DNA from: Leptolyngbya sp. SIOISBB
GTDB taxonomy: Bacteria > Cyanobacteriota > Cyanobacteriia > Phormidesmidales > Phormidesmidaceae
Length of the DNA stretch: 64,000 bases
Assembly (NCBI GenBank): GCA_010671905.1
Contig: JAAHII010000001.1
Location: forward strand, 1,426,001 to 1,490,000
Direction of reading: 5' to 3'
Of this stretch, positions 28,634 through 35,977 are shown piece after piece. Numbering within the stretch: position 1 is the first letter of the stretch; each line of letters begins with the position of its first letter. Position numbers and translations under genes: made by a program. Below the pieces are notes generated by a model that saw only the letters and a list, made by a program, of their open reading frames with translations, did not search any database and was not told where the DNA came from.

Positions 28634-29359
28634 CTACTTGCGTCCACCCAATAGCGCCAACTCAAAGGTTTTGAAAAAGCAATCCACATCGCGGTAGCCG
28701 ATCGCGCGCAGCCACTGACATTGACTTTCCACCGGGGCGAGAATGTTCTCCACTTTGTCGGGGCGGTTGTAATATTTTTGGGCGATCGCGTCCCGTTTGA
28801 CGTGCGGATCGGCCTTAACGTGATGGGCATGTAGATGATCGACAAAAAAATCGTCGAATAGTGCCTCTCCCGCCGCTGTTGCCGAGGCCACATGCTCTAA
28901 ATTGAGAAAAATGCCGCCAGGAGCCAGCAAGTCGTAGATTTCGGCATAGATAGCTTGTTTGCGATCATCAGGCTGATGATGAATTGCAAAGCCTGAAACC
29001 ACTACATCAATTGGACCATGAGTAGCTACGGATGCGCCCCAATCGGGCTGTCCGAAATCAGCCGTGACAACAGTTGCTTGGGGGATGTCGCTCACTTTCT
29101 GGCGCACCGCCGCCAGCATCGGCTCGGAAAAGTCAGCAAAGATCCCTTGGGCAGTGGGAAAGCGGTTGAGCAAATACCGACCTAAAATGCCGTCACCGCA
29201 CCCCAAATCCACTAGAGTATGAGGCGACGGGCACCACTGCTCGATGATTTTACCCATAACAGCCAGTTGTAAATCGGCTCCAGGAATCGCACTGCGGACC
29301 CCTTCGAGGAAAGCGTTCGCAACTTCTGAGGTTTGCCAGCGACTGGTAGTGGGAGACAT
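28634..29359 (-). CDS. Class I SAM-dependent methyltransferase
   Basis: A 241-residue methyltransferase of unknown substrate. Motif I is LVDLGCGDGILGRYLL (SAM-binding Gly loop), followed by GIFADFSEPML (acidic residue for the ribose), DVVVSGFAIHHQPD (motif IV) and LLAPGGIFLNLEH (motif V). ATG 29359 gives a typical start about 55 residues before motif I. The open frame continues to 29584 but that part is not family-like and overlaps the HAD gene. Same strand as, and probably downstream of, the HAD gene. Confidence 0.85.
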   Translation of the reverse strand: MSPTTSRWQTSEVANAFLEGVRSAIPGADLQLAVMGKIIEQWCPSPHTLVDLGCGDGILGRYLLNRFPTAQGIFADFSEPMLAAVRQKVSDIPQATVVTADFGQPDWGASVATHGPIDVVVSGFAIHHQPDDRKQAIYAEIYDLLAPGGIFLNLEHVASATAAGEALFDDFFVDHLHAHHVKADPHVKRDAIAQKYYNRPDKVENILAPVESQCQWLRAIGYRDVDCFFKTFELALLGGRK

Positions 29360-29552
29360 GAGTGTGAAGGTATGTGAGTGGATGGGTGTGTTGGTGCAGC
29401 CTGTCCAAAGGGCTTGGGTGATGGATTTTGGCACCGCCTGATTGTCGGGCTCAATGTAGTCACAAGTAGACAATAGACAAGCTATAAGACAGTGGAAGTG
29501 GCCATTTATGAGTGCATGCGCAGTCTCAATTCGCTGATGGCTGGTATGCATC

Positions 29553-30350
29553 TCAGCTTGCCGGTAACCATGCGGTAAACTCATCCGTCATTTGGGGTAA
29601 CGATAACAGATGAATCCGTGGGTCATGGGCAACGCGATCGCGTTCCGCAGCGGTGTTATAGCCCCAGTCCACTAAGAATAAGGTGACGTCATCCAATGCC
29701 GGAACGGCTTTGACCTGATCTAAGGTTTTCAGGCGATCTTCTAAAAACCAGATGGGTTGAGCAGCAGTGGCAGCGGCGGGGGGCGATGCTTGGATTTGCT
29801 GCAGGGTGGCTGTTTTGGGTTGCTTGATTTCCTTACCAATGATTTGGTCGCGAGGCAAATCGACGCCGGCTTGCGCCAATAGTGCTTGAATGAAGCGCCC
29901 TTCTTTGGTGGAAATAATGATGGGAAAAACGCCCGCCGCGATCGCTCCCTGTAGCCGTTCGATGACGCCCGGATAAAAGCGGTGCAAGTCGAGCCAGCCC
30001 TCCAAGTCCGTCTGAATCCAGCGATCGCGGCCGCCATCGACTGCGGCCATGGCGACATCTGGCAACACCTGGGTCTCTTGCAAAATTTCTTGCACCAAGG
30101 TAGGCCAGTGGTCTAACACCGCCGCGTCTGCCACACCCTGCTGTAAGGCATGTAGCAAGAGCGGCATTTCCCATCCCGTTTCAATGACTGGACGTAATGG
30201 ATAAAACCGTTCGGCTAAACCAGACGGTGGCTCCGTCTTGGAGATGTCAAAGAGTTGGCAATAGGCCCGCCAAGCCGTTTGAAAATACTCAATCAGGCCA
30301 TCACAGAGAACACCGTCAAAATCTAGCGCAAGGATTGCAGGAGCCAGCAT
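29553..30350 (-). CDS. HAD family hydrolase
   Basis: A 265-residue haloacid-dehalogenase-fold phosphatase-like protein. Motif I is LALDFDGVLCDGL, with the nucleophile and acid/base Asp. Residues 15-130 form the helical cap. Motif II is PIIISTKEGRF, motif III the Lys of DQIIGKEIKQPK, and motif IV the acidic WFLEDRLKTL. The substrate is unknown. ATG 30350 is used; a GTG 12 bp upstream is possible. It is followed by the methyltransferase gene about 190 bp away on the same strand. Confidence 0.85.
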   Translation of the reverse strand: MLAPAILALDFDGVLCDGLIEYFQTAWRAYCQLFDISKTEPPSGLAERFYPLRPVIETGWEMPLLLHALQQGVADAAVLDHWPTLVQEILQETQVLPDVAMAAVDGGRDRWIQTDLEGWLDLHRFYPGVIERLQGAIAAGVFPIIISTKEGRFIQALLAQAGVDLPRDQIIGKEIKQPKTATLQQIQASPPAAATAAQPIWFLEDRLKTLDQVKAVPALDDVTLFLVDWGYNTAAERDRVAHDPRIHLLSLPQMTDEFTAWLPAS

Positions 30351-30642
30351 AGGGCGTACCAATTTAGTGAGGATAGTTGAGGCAGGAGGCCATATCGTCT
30401 GCCATACAGCCTTGCCTGGTCAGATCAGAACCTGCCGCAGTCTCGACACTAAGTACTCAGGACTATTTCTAGCCCTTGGGTGCGTCAGCAATGCCATATA
30501 ACAGATTGTTCCGTCCACACTATATTCTTTAAGGGGACAATAACTTTGTTAAGGCATGCTGAAAAAGCGCAATTTCGCTTTGCATAATTGGCTACTTTTT
30601 AAATGAAGGCAACGCTGCAGCCGTTACTAAACTGAGCTTTTT

Positions 30643-30837
30643 GAGTACAGATCCGGCCTCACTTCATACTTGAGCTAAAACCCCTCAAAGCCTTTGATTT
30701 AGCATTATTTTACCGAGTACACAATACCTGTACCAGGGAAGCAAAATACCTGTACTCAGGCCTAGAAATACTCGTCCCTGCCCCCTCAATAAAGTCTCAA
30801 ACCCTGATTGACCAAGGCTTAGCTCCGTTGAGTACAG
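30643..30837. promoter_or_regulatory. Cluster of GAGTACAG/CTGTACTC motifs upstream of the nif-type cysE operon
   Basis: Four related sites: GAGTACAG at 30643-30650; GAGTACA at 30715-30721; CCTGTACTCAGG at 30749-30760 (reverse); GAGTACAG at 30830-30837. In addition AATACCTGTAC occurs at 30723-30733 and again at 30745-30755, exactly 22 bp (two helical turns) apart. A weak AAGTACTCAGG lies at 30449-30459. A TATAAG at 30900-30905 may be the -10 box, with the nearest site about 70 bp upstream of it. The cluster fits operators for an activator. CnfR, encoded 5 kb downstream, is the obvious candidate; the match to CnfR is inference. Confidence 0.55.
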
Positions 30838-30934
30838 CGCTAATATTCTTAGTAAATTTGGACGACGGCAGTCCCGTGATTGTTGGATCAGGCGATTGGT
30901 ATAAGCAAGGAAACCAAGCCCCCCTTGCTGCGCC

Positions 30935-31669
30935 ATGTCCCTTTCTTCTCCCTCCATCATCACCCGCCGTTGGTGGCCGATTGGGCCTCGTTGGCACCAA
31001 CGGCTGCCGCTAGTGAATGACTTTCAAGCGATTTTTGAGCGGGACCCGGCAGCCACCAACTGGTTTGAGGTGTTGTTCTGCTCAGCGGGGTTCCACGCGA
31101 TCGCGCTACACCGTTTAGCCCACGCCCTGCATCAACAGCAGCTGCCATTAGTGCCTCGCTTGATTAGTCACCTCAGCCGCCTGCTAACAGGCATTGAGAT
31201 TCACCCAGGAGCACAACTGGGCCAAGGGGTGGTAATCGACCACGGCATGGGGGTGGTGATTGGCGAAACCGCCATTGTGGGTGACAACGTTTTGATTTAC
31301 CAGGGAGTCACCCTCGGCGGCACAGGTAAAGAACTTGGCAAGCGGCACCCCACTGTGGGCAACCACGTCGTGATCGGTGCCGGGGCTAAGGTGCTCGGCA
31401 ACATCCATATTGGCGATGCGGCTCGGGTGGGGGCGGGGTCGATTGTCTTAACCGCAGTCCCGGCTAACTGCACTGCCGTGGGAGTGCCGAATCGCATTGT
31501 CGGATGCTGCAACATTGCTGACGCCCCCCTGAACCATGCTCAACTCCCGGATACTGAGGCGGCCACGGTGCGGCAATTACTCAATCGCATTGAAACTCTG
31601 GAAGCCCAAGTTCAACAGCTCTCATCACAACGCTCTCTCATTCCTATGGAGGTTTCGCGCCATGCATAG
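30935..31669 (+). CDS. cysE: Serine O-acetyltransferase, nif-associated (NifP/CysE)
   Basis: Makes O-acetylserine from serine and acetyl-CoA for cysteine synthesis. In nif clusters this copy (nifP) boosts cysteine for Fe-S cluster assembly. The 244-residue protein has an N-terminal helical part (DFQAIFERDPAATNWFEVLF) and a left-handed beta-helix of hexapeptide repeats: GIEIHPGAQLGQGVVIDHG, VIGETAIVGDNVLIYQGV, then TLGGTGKELGKRHPTV and GAGAKVLGNI. It is first in a plus-strand run with two small genes, nifV and nifT. Its last 8 bp overlap the next start. The 27 residues before MNDFQ are an atypical extension, so an internal start at 31016 is possible. Confidence 0.93.
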   Translation: MSLSSPSIITRRWWPIGPRWHQRLPLVNDFQAIFERDPAATNWFEVLFCSAGFHAIALHRLAHALHQQQLPLVPRLISHLSRLLTGIEIHPGAQLGQGVVIDHGMGVVIGETAIVGDNVLIYQGVTLGGTGKELGKRHPTVGNHVVIGAGAKVLGNIHIGDAARVGAGSIVLTAVPANCTAVGVPNRIVGCCNIADAPLNHAQLPDTEAATVRQLLNRIETLEAQVQQLSSQRSLIPMEVSRHA

Positions 31670-31931
31670 TTTTCCTTCTCTAGCTCCTGTAAGTTTTGCG
31701 GTGGGGTCGATCCAACGATGCGATCGCTGGTCGATTCACCACCGATTACAAGAACTCAACATTACCTGTGCCTGTCCTGCAGATGGCACCTTGCGCGTTG
31801 AAGTTAACCATGTGCTTGATCTTGTCCTGACTCGCAGCGCGGTTCGACAATTCACCACCTCTCGCCAAGACAATATCGACTGGCTTGACCGCTGCTGGTA
31901 CACCCAAGTGTTGAGTACTACCAATCACTAA
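31662..31931 (+). CDS. Asr1405/Asl0597 family protein
   Basis: An 89-residue protein resembling the small product that follows nif-linked cysE in Anabaena (Asr1405). Recognisable parts are RCDRWSIHHRLQELNITCAC and VRQFTTSRQDNIDWLDRCW, a helix with conserved Trp and Arg. The function is unknown, but the position between cysE and nifV is conserved. ATG 31662 overlaps the cysE stop (ATGCATAG), which points to translational coupling. Confidence 0.8.
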   Translation: MHSFPSLAPVSFAVGSIQRCDRWSIHHRLQELNITCACPADGTLRVEVNHVLDLVLTRSAVRQFTTSRQDNIDWLDRCWYTQVLSTTNH

Positions 31932-31969
31932 AAACGTCTCCTCACGTTCTCTCACCCCTGAGTCACACC

Positions 31970-32134
31970 ATGCTTACTTCACTCATCATCGTCAGTTTCT
32001 TTTTTGCCTTTGCCTGGGCTCAACAAATCTTTCTGAATCAACTGATTCAGGCGGATCTGAAAGCACTGCAGCAATCTCGTTCCGGGGCTGCTCCAGCCGG
32101 GGTCACCCCACCGCTGCATCCCGCTGACTCTTAA
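31970..32134 (+). CDS. Small nif-cluster membrane protein (Asr1406 position)
   Basis: A 54-residue protein with one hydrophobic N-terminal segment (LTSLIIVSFFFAFAWAQQI), then a short amphipathic helix (LNQLIQADLKAL) and a Pro/Ala-rich tail. It sits between the Asr1405-like gene and nifV, where Anabaena has asr1406. I rely on gene order more than sequence for this link. No function is known. Confidence 0.65.
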   Translation: MLTSLIIVSFFFAFAWAQQIFLNQLIQADLKALQQSRSGAAPAGVTPPLHPADS

Positions 32135-32181
32135 CCTGCACCGAGCTGGTATTCCGCCCTTTCCCTCCACCACAGGTCACT

Positions 32182-33333
32182 ATGACTACACCTTCAGCAA
32201 TTGTCATTAACGATACGACCCTGCGCGACGGCGAACAGGCGGCAGGCGTTGCTTTTGGTCTCGAAGAAAAAGTGGCGATCGCCAAATTTCTCGATGCCAT
32301 TGGGGTCCCCGAATTAGAGGTCGGCATTCCGGCTATGGGTCAAGAAGAGGCCCAAGCCATTCGGGCGATCGCCGATCTCGATCTCAACGCTCATCTACTG
32401 GGTTGGAACCGGGCCGTCATCGCCGACATCGAGGCCTCCCTGCACTGCGGCCTCAAACGAGTTCACATTTCGATTCCGGTTTCTGACATCCAAATCCAGG
32501 TCAAATTTCAAGGGCGCTGGGCTCGGATGTTAGAACAGCTCCGCGATGCCATTGCCTACGCTCGGGATCATGGCCTGGAAGTGAGTGTCGGTGGCGAAGA
32601 TAGCTCCCGCGCCGACGAAACTTTCTTAATCGATGCCGCTCAATATGCCCAGGAATGGGGGGCCTTTCGCTTCCGTTTTTGTGACACTGTGGGGATTCTC
32701 GACCCGTTCACCACCTTTGACAAAGTCCAAAAACTGGTGACGGCCCTGGATATCCCCGTTGAGATGCACACCCACAATGATTTGGGCCTTGCTACGGCCA
32801 ATGCCCTTGCCGGTATCCGCGCGGGTGCCGCCTCGGTCAACACGACCGTCAATGGCCTGGGAGAACGGGCCGGTAACGCCGCGCTAGAAGAAGTCGTCAT
32901 GACGCTGAAACAAATTTACGGCCTGAAGCTGGGCATTCAGACTCAACATTTTTTGGAACTGTCGCGGTTCGTCGCCAAGGCGGTGAACTGCCCAGTGCCC
33001 CCTTGGAAAGCGATCGTCGGTCAAAATACCTTCGCCCATGAGTCGGGCATTCACGCCCACGGCATTTTGCAAAACCCCACCACTTACGAGCCCTTCGACC
33101 CCAAAGAGGTCGGCTGCCAACGCAGTCTGGTGGTCGGCAAGCATTCTGGTCGCAGCTTGCTGAATCAGGTTTTGCAAACCTATGGCATCCAGCTAGACGC
33201 GCAACATGGCCAGTCCGTCTTGCAAGCTGTGCGCGATCGCTCCACTCAGCTCAAGCGCAGTCTCACCGCCGATGAGCTGCTGACGCTCGTTGCGGGGGCA
33301 ACGGGGCAAGTCGCTCTGGGGACCTCATCCTAA
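32182..33333 (+). CDS. nifV: Homocitrate synthase
   Basis: Condenses acetyl-CoA and 2-oxoglutarate to homocitrate, the organic ligand of the nitrogenase FeMo-cofactor. The 383-residue TIM-barrel protein has [37 protein letters not shown] and [20 protein letters not shown]. It is homologous to LeuA at 6896 but lacks the long C-terminal regulatory domain, as expected for NifV. nifT starts 81 bp after its stop; nifZ, which sits between nifV and nifT in Anabaena, is absent here. Confidence 0.93.
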   Translation: MTTPSAIVINDTTLRDGEQAAGVAFGLEEKVAIAKFLDAIGVPELEVGIPAMGQEEAQAIRAIADLDLNAHLLGWNRAVIADIEASLHCGLKRVHISIPVSDIQIQVKFQGRWARMLEQLRDAIAYARDHGLEVSVGGEDSSRADETFLIDAAQYAQEWGAFRFRFCDTVGILDPFTTFDKVQKLVTALDIPVEMHTHNDLGLATANALAGIRAGAASVNTTVNGLGERAGNAALEEVVMTLKQIYGLKLGIQTQHFLELSRFVAKAVNCPVPPWKAIVGQNTFAHESGIHAHGILQNPTTYEPFDPKEVGCQRSLVVGKHSGRSLLNQVLQTYGIQLDAQHGQSVLQAVRDRSTQLKRSLTADELLTLVAGATGQVALGTSS

Positions 33334-33414
33334 ACCCCTAACGGCTCCCTGCTCCAGCTTTTTCCTGCCCCGATCAATGCCCCGTTCTCAATCCCATCTC
33401 CTTGAGGAAACGAC

Positions 33415-33618
33415 ATGAAAGTAATGCTGCACAACGGTGAAAACGGCCAACTGATGGTCTACGTCGCCAAAAAAGATCTGGAGGAAGAAGTGGTGAGCCA
33501 AACGACCGAAGGCGACGCCACCTTGGTCACCCTCTCTAACGGCTGGGAACTCTCCATTAATGGCCTCAGCGACCCGCTAAAACTGCCTAAAACCGTCAAT
33601 GCCAAACGGCTGAATTGA
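33415..33618 (+). CDS. nifT: Nitrogen fixation protein NifT/FixU
   Basis: A 67-residue NifT/FixU protein: MKVMLHNGENGQLMVYVAKK, then WELSINGLSDPLKLP and TVNAKRLN. The precise role is unresolved; it is usually near nifZ and not essential. A GAGG ribosome site is 8 bp before the ATG. It is the last gene of the cysE-nifV-nifT run. The following 291 bp to 33909 show no gene. Confidence 0.93.
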   Translation: MKVMLHNGENGQLMVYVAKKDLEEEVVSQTTEGDATLVTLSNGWELSINGLSDPLKLPKTVNAKRLN

Positions 33619-33909
33619 GCTTTTGCACCGCCGCCAGGTGAATTAGGACAGATTGCCCAAAGATATCGCCAAGAGCAGACTTCAGAGTCCAGACTGCAGA
33701 CCGGAAAAGCTCACATGTTAGGGATTTCAGCCATCTAAGTTATTCACCGATCAGTGTTTGCTGCGTTGAACAACTCAAGGGCTGAGCCAGTAACCACGCC
33801 ATCCATCAACTCTCTGTCCTAAACATAGCTGCCAACGCCTAACGCCGACCCCGCCTTCACCCGATTCCCTGATACGCTCCCCGCTTTTAACCCTTACCCT
33901 CCCAGTGCC

Positions 33910-34518
33910 ATGTTGAATGCCCCACACCTCCCCTCCCGACATTTCAACCTTGAAGGTACGCTCATCGGCTTCTTGGGAGGCAAAGCCAGCAAGCCTAAGT
34001 CCCTCATCTTAGAAGTTGAGCAAGAAGAACTGGCGATTCAACTGCCCAAGGAATTGCGATCGCACGTTCAGCATTATCTCCACCCCGGCGATCGCGTTGC
34101 CTGCGTCGGCGCGACCGAGGTGGACTATAAAGCTGGCATCATCAAACTCAAAGCTGCACAAGTATTTTGCCTCTCTCGACCCACGATCACGACGGCCCCA
34201 TCGCCTCCCCGCGAGACCGGCCCCTGTCCGACTCGAGAGCAGTGTTCCAGCAGTTCTGATAAGGCCTCCGCCAAGATTTTGGTGTGTCGCAAATCTGGGT
34301 GTCAAAAGCGGGCCGGTAGAGCGGTTGTCACCGCCGTTGAACAAGCGCTGCAAGACTATCAACTCGAAGGTCAGGTCAAAATTCAATATACCGGTTGCCA
34401 AAAGCGATGTTCCAAGTCGCCTAGCCTCACAATCATGCCGGGCAAGCATCGCTACAGCAGCCTTAAACCGCAACATGTTCCGGCCTTAATTGCCGAACAC
34501 TTCTGCTCTGCCGAGTGA
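33910..34518 (+). CDS. (2Fe-2S) ferredoxin-domain protein with N-terminal OB-like domain
   Basis: A 202-residue protein. Residues 12-90 look like a small beta-barrel of OB type (LEGTLIGFLGGKASKPKSLI, then HPGDRVACVGATEVD). A Pro/Ser-rich linker follows. Residues 120-195 form a thioredoxin-like [2Fe-2S] ferredoxin: ILVCRKSGCQKRAGRAV and YTGCQKRCSKSPSL supply the four Cys in C-x4-C and C-x3-C pairs. Such proteins sit near nif genes in cyanobacteria and may donate electrons or act in cofactor work; this is inference. It ends 28 bp before the cyclotransferase start. Confidence 0.82.
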   Translation: MLNAPHLPSRHFNLEGTLIGFLGGKASKPKSLILEVEQEELAIQLPKELRSHVQHYLHPGDRVACVGATEVDYKAGIIKLKAAQVFCLSRPTITTAPSPPRETGPCPTREQCSSSSDKASAKILVCRKSGCQKRAGRAVVTAVEQALQDYQLEGQVKIQYTGCQKRCSKSPSLTIMPGKHRYSSLKPQHVPALIAEHFCSAE

Positions 34519-34546
34519 CGCTCCCTCTTCACCGTCTTTTCTTCCC

Positions 34547-35134
34547 ATGCCTAAACTTCCTGCGTTGTTCACAGCATCCCCAACGGCCCGCCCGCTTTCT
34601 CGGCGGCACCAGGTGCGAGAGACGTTATCGCCCCCCTCATCAACGGCCGCTGAAAGTTGGTTTTACTACTTTGCCTACGGGTCATGTATGTGTCCAGTTG
34701 ATCTGAAGCGATCGCTGGGGGAGAGCACTCATCAATACGTTATTGGCCCAGCGACGCTCAAGGGCTACCGTTTAGGCTTTCACTATTACTCAGCCCAACG
34801 CAACTGCGGGGCGTTAGATATCTTGCCGGATGCTCACAGTGAGGTTCACGGTGTTTTATATGCTCTGCCCTGGCGCCTCAGCGATCGCTTGGATCAACGG
34901 GAAGGCGTGCAACAGGGTCACTATCGCTATGAATCTGTGGTCGTAGCCGATACTCATCAACGATATATTGGCGTCCGCACCTACACAGTGGTGCAAAAAA
35001 GCCCAGTCGAAATTGCGCCCAACGACTGGTATTTCGGGGTCGTATTGCGTGGCGCCATCACCTGTCAGCTCCCAGAGTCTTACTGCTGGGAGCTTTTTAA
35101 TCACATGCACGGTCTACAAACAGCCTGCGCTTAA
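34547..35134 (+). CDS. Gamma-glutamylcyclotransferase-like (AIG2/GGCT) protein
   Basis: A 195-residue protein with the GGCT fold. FYYFAYGSCMCP gives the substrate-binding loop; the usual motif is YFAYGSN, so Cys replaces Asn. DQREGVQQGHYRYE contains the likely catalytic Glu. GPATLKGYRLGFHYYS and GVLYALPWRLS are further family blocks. Members cleave gamma-glutamyl amines or glutathione-type peptides; the substrate here is unknown. It follows the ferredoxin gene closely and is probably part of the same transcript. Confidence 0.82.
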   Translation: MPKLPALFTASPTARPLSRRHQVRETLSPPSSTAAESWFYYFAYGSCMCPVDLKRSLGESTHQYVIGPATLKGYRLGFHYYSAQRNCGALDILPDAHSEVHGVLYALPWRLSDRLDQREGVQQGHYRYESVVVADTHQRYIGVRTYTVVQKSPVEIAPNDWYFGVVLRGAITCQLPESYCWELFNHMHGLQTACA

Positions 35135-35156
35135 TTCGTCCCCGAGGGATGCTGCC

Positions 35157-35333
35157 ATGTCCATCAAATTTCGCGTTTTCTTGTGTGAATTGGGCTTTTG
35201 GCTGACGGCTGAGGTCATGTTGGGTTTCTTAGGATTTGATGACTTAGCTGACTACACCGAATATTTGAAGCAACGTGACGCGATCGCATTACTCCAAACC
35301 AGTCAAAACACCCCATTGACCAGTATTGCCTAG
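35157..35333 (+). CDS. Small protein of the nif satellite locus
   Basis: A 58-residue protein starting MSIKFRVFLCELGFWLTAEV, then LGFLGFDDLADYTEYLKQ and a polar tail. It is aromatic and hydrophobic at the N-terminus with an acidic middle helix. It lies 22 bp after the cyclotransferase stop on the same strand, with GAGG 10 bp before the ATG. I do not know the family for certain; gene context ties it to nif. Confidence 0.65.
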   Translation: MSIKFRVFLCELGFWLTAEVMLGFLGFDDLADYTEYLKQRDAIALLQTSQNTPLTSIA

Positions 35334-35977
35334 CCCCCATGAAACCTCTCAAGCCTTTACACAGCCATCACTTCCCTAGCATCCTTTACCTGAGCCCCGT
35401 GTTCGACTCGCCTCTGTCACCGCCAAAACCCTCAAGCACATCAATAAAATGTTGCACCACATTACGTAACATCCAGAGATACAAAATGTATGGGCAATTC
35501 ATTATTTCTCTTTTCAGAAAGGTCTTCTTGATCACACAAAAGAGTTCTTGAATGTCCATTCTGAACTTACTTTTAGAAAATATCTAAATAATTCCTTAAA
35601 CGGTATCAGCGGTTATCTATTCAGCGGTTATCTATTGCTATTTCTATGAACGAGTTAAGTATGATTTTCATTGAGACCAATTTACAAATTGGAATAAATT
35701 GCCCGACTTTGCTGACTTGAATTCTGGTTTTCATAATTTGAATGAAAACAAAATTTTTCAATCATTACATAATACTTAAAGGGAGCGATCGCTCCTCAAG
35801 ATATTGTCATTGGCAGGTATGTGAGAATAGTTTGAACTGTTGAAAGCTATAGCTAGCAGACCTTTCATTTCTGAACTCGAAAGTTCGCTTTTTGCGATCG
35901 CGCCGACAAAATCTCGGAATCCTGTCAGCCAACTACCTAGCCCGCTGCTCAACTGCAATCAAGGGAGGAAAAATTTA
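35334..35977 (+). promoter_or_regulatory. AT-rich leader of cnfR with tandem repeat and palindrome
   Basis: About 640 bp with no gene that I can support. CAGCGGTTATCTATT is duplicated head to tail at 35607-35621 and 35622-35636. CCAATTTACAAATTGG at 35677-35692 is a perfect 7-bp inverted repeat. Both sit 285-370 bp before the cnfR start and are candidate regulator sites. A very strong ribosome site, AAGGGAGGAA, at 35961-35970 sets the cnfR start. The in-frame extension back to 35840 is judged untranslated. Confidence 0.6.

Noticed and set aside
30715-30733. LexA box reading of the paired GTAC words
   Set aside because: Spacing between the two GTAC words is 9 bases, not the shorter spacing I know for cyanobacterial LexA-like sites, and the downstream genes are nif-type.
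30685-30963. Minus-strand frame of 92 residues across the cysE promoter
   Set aside because: It overlaps the repeated operator-like motifs and the cysE start on the other strand; no family pattern.
35339-35551. Plus-strand frame of 70 residues in the cnfR leader
   Set aside because: Low-complexity Pro/Ser/His composition and AT-rich end; no ribosome site. Treated as non-coding.
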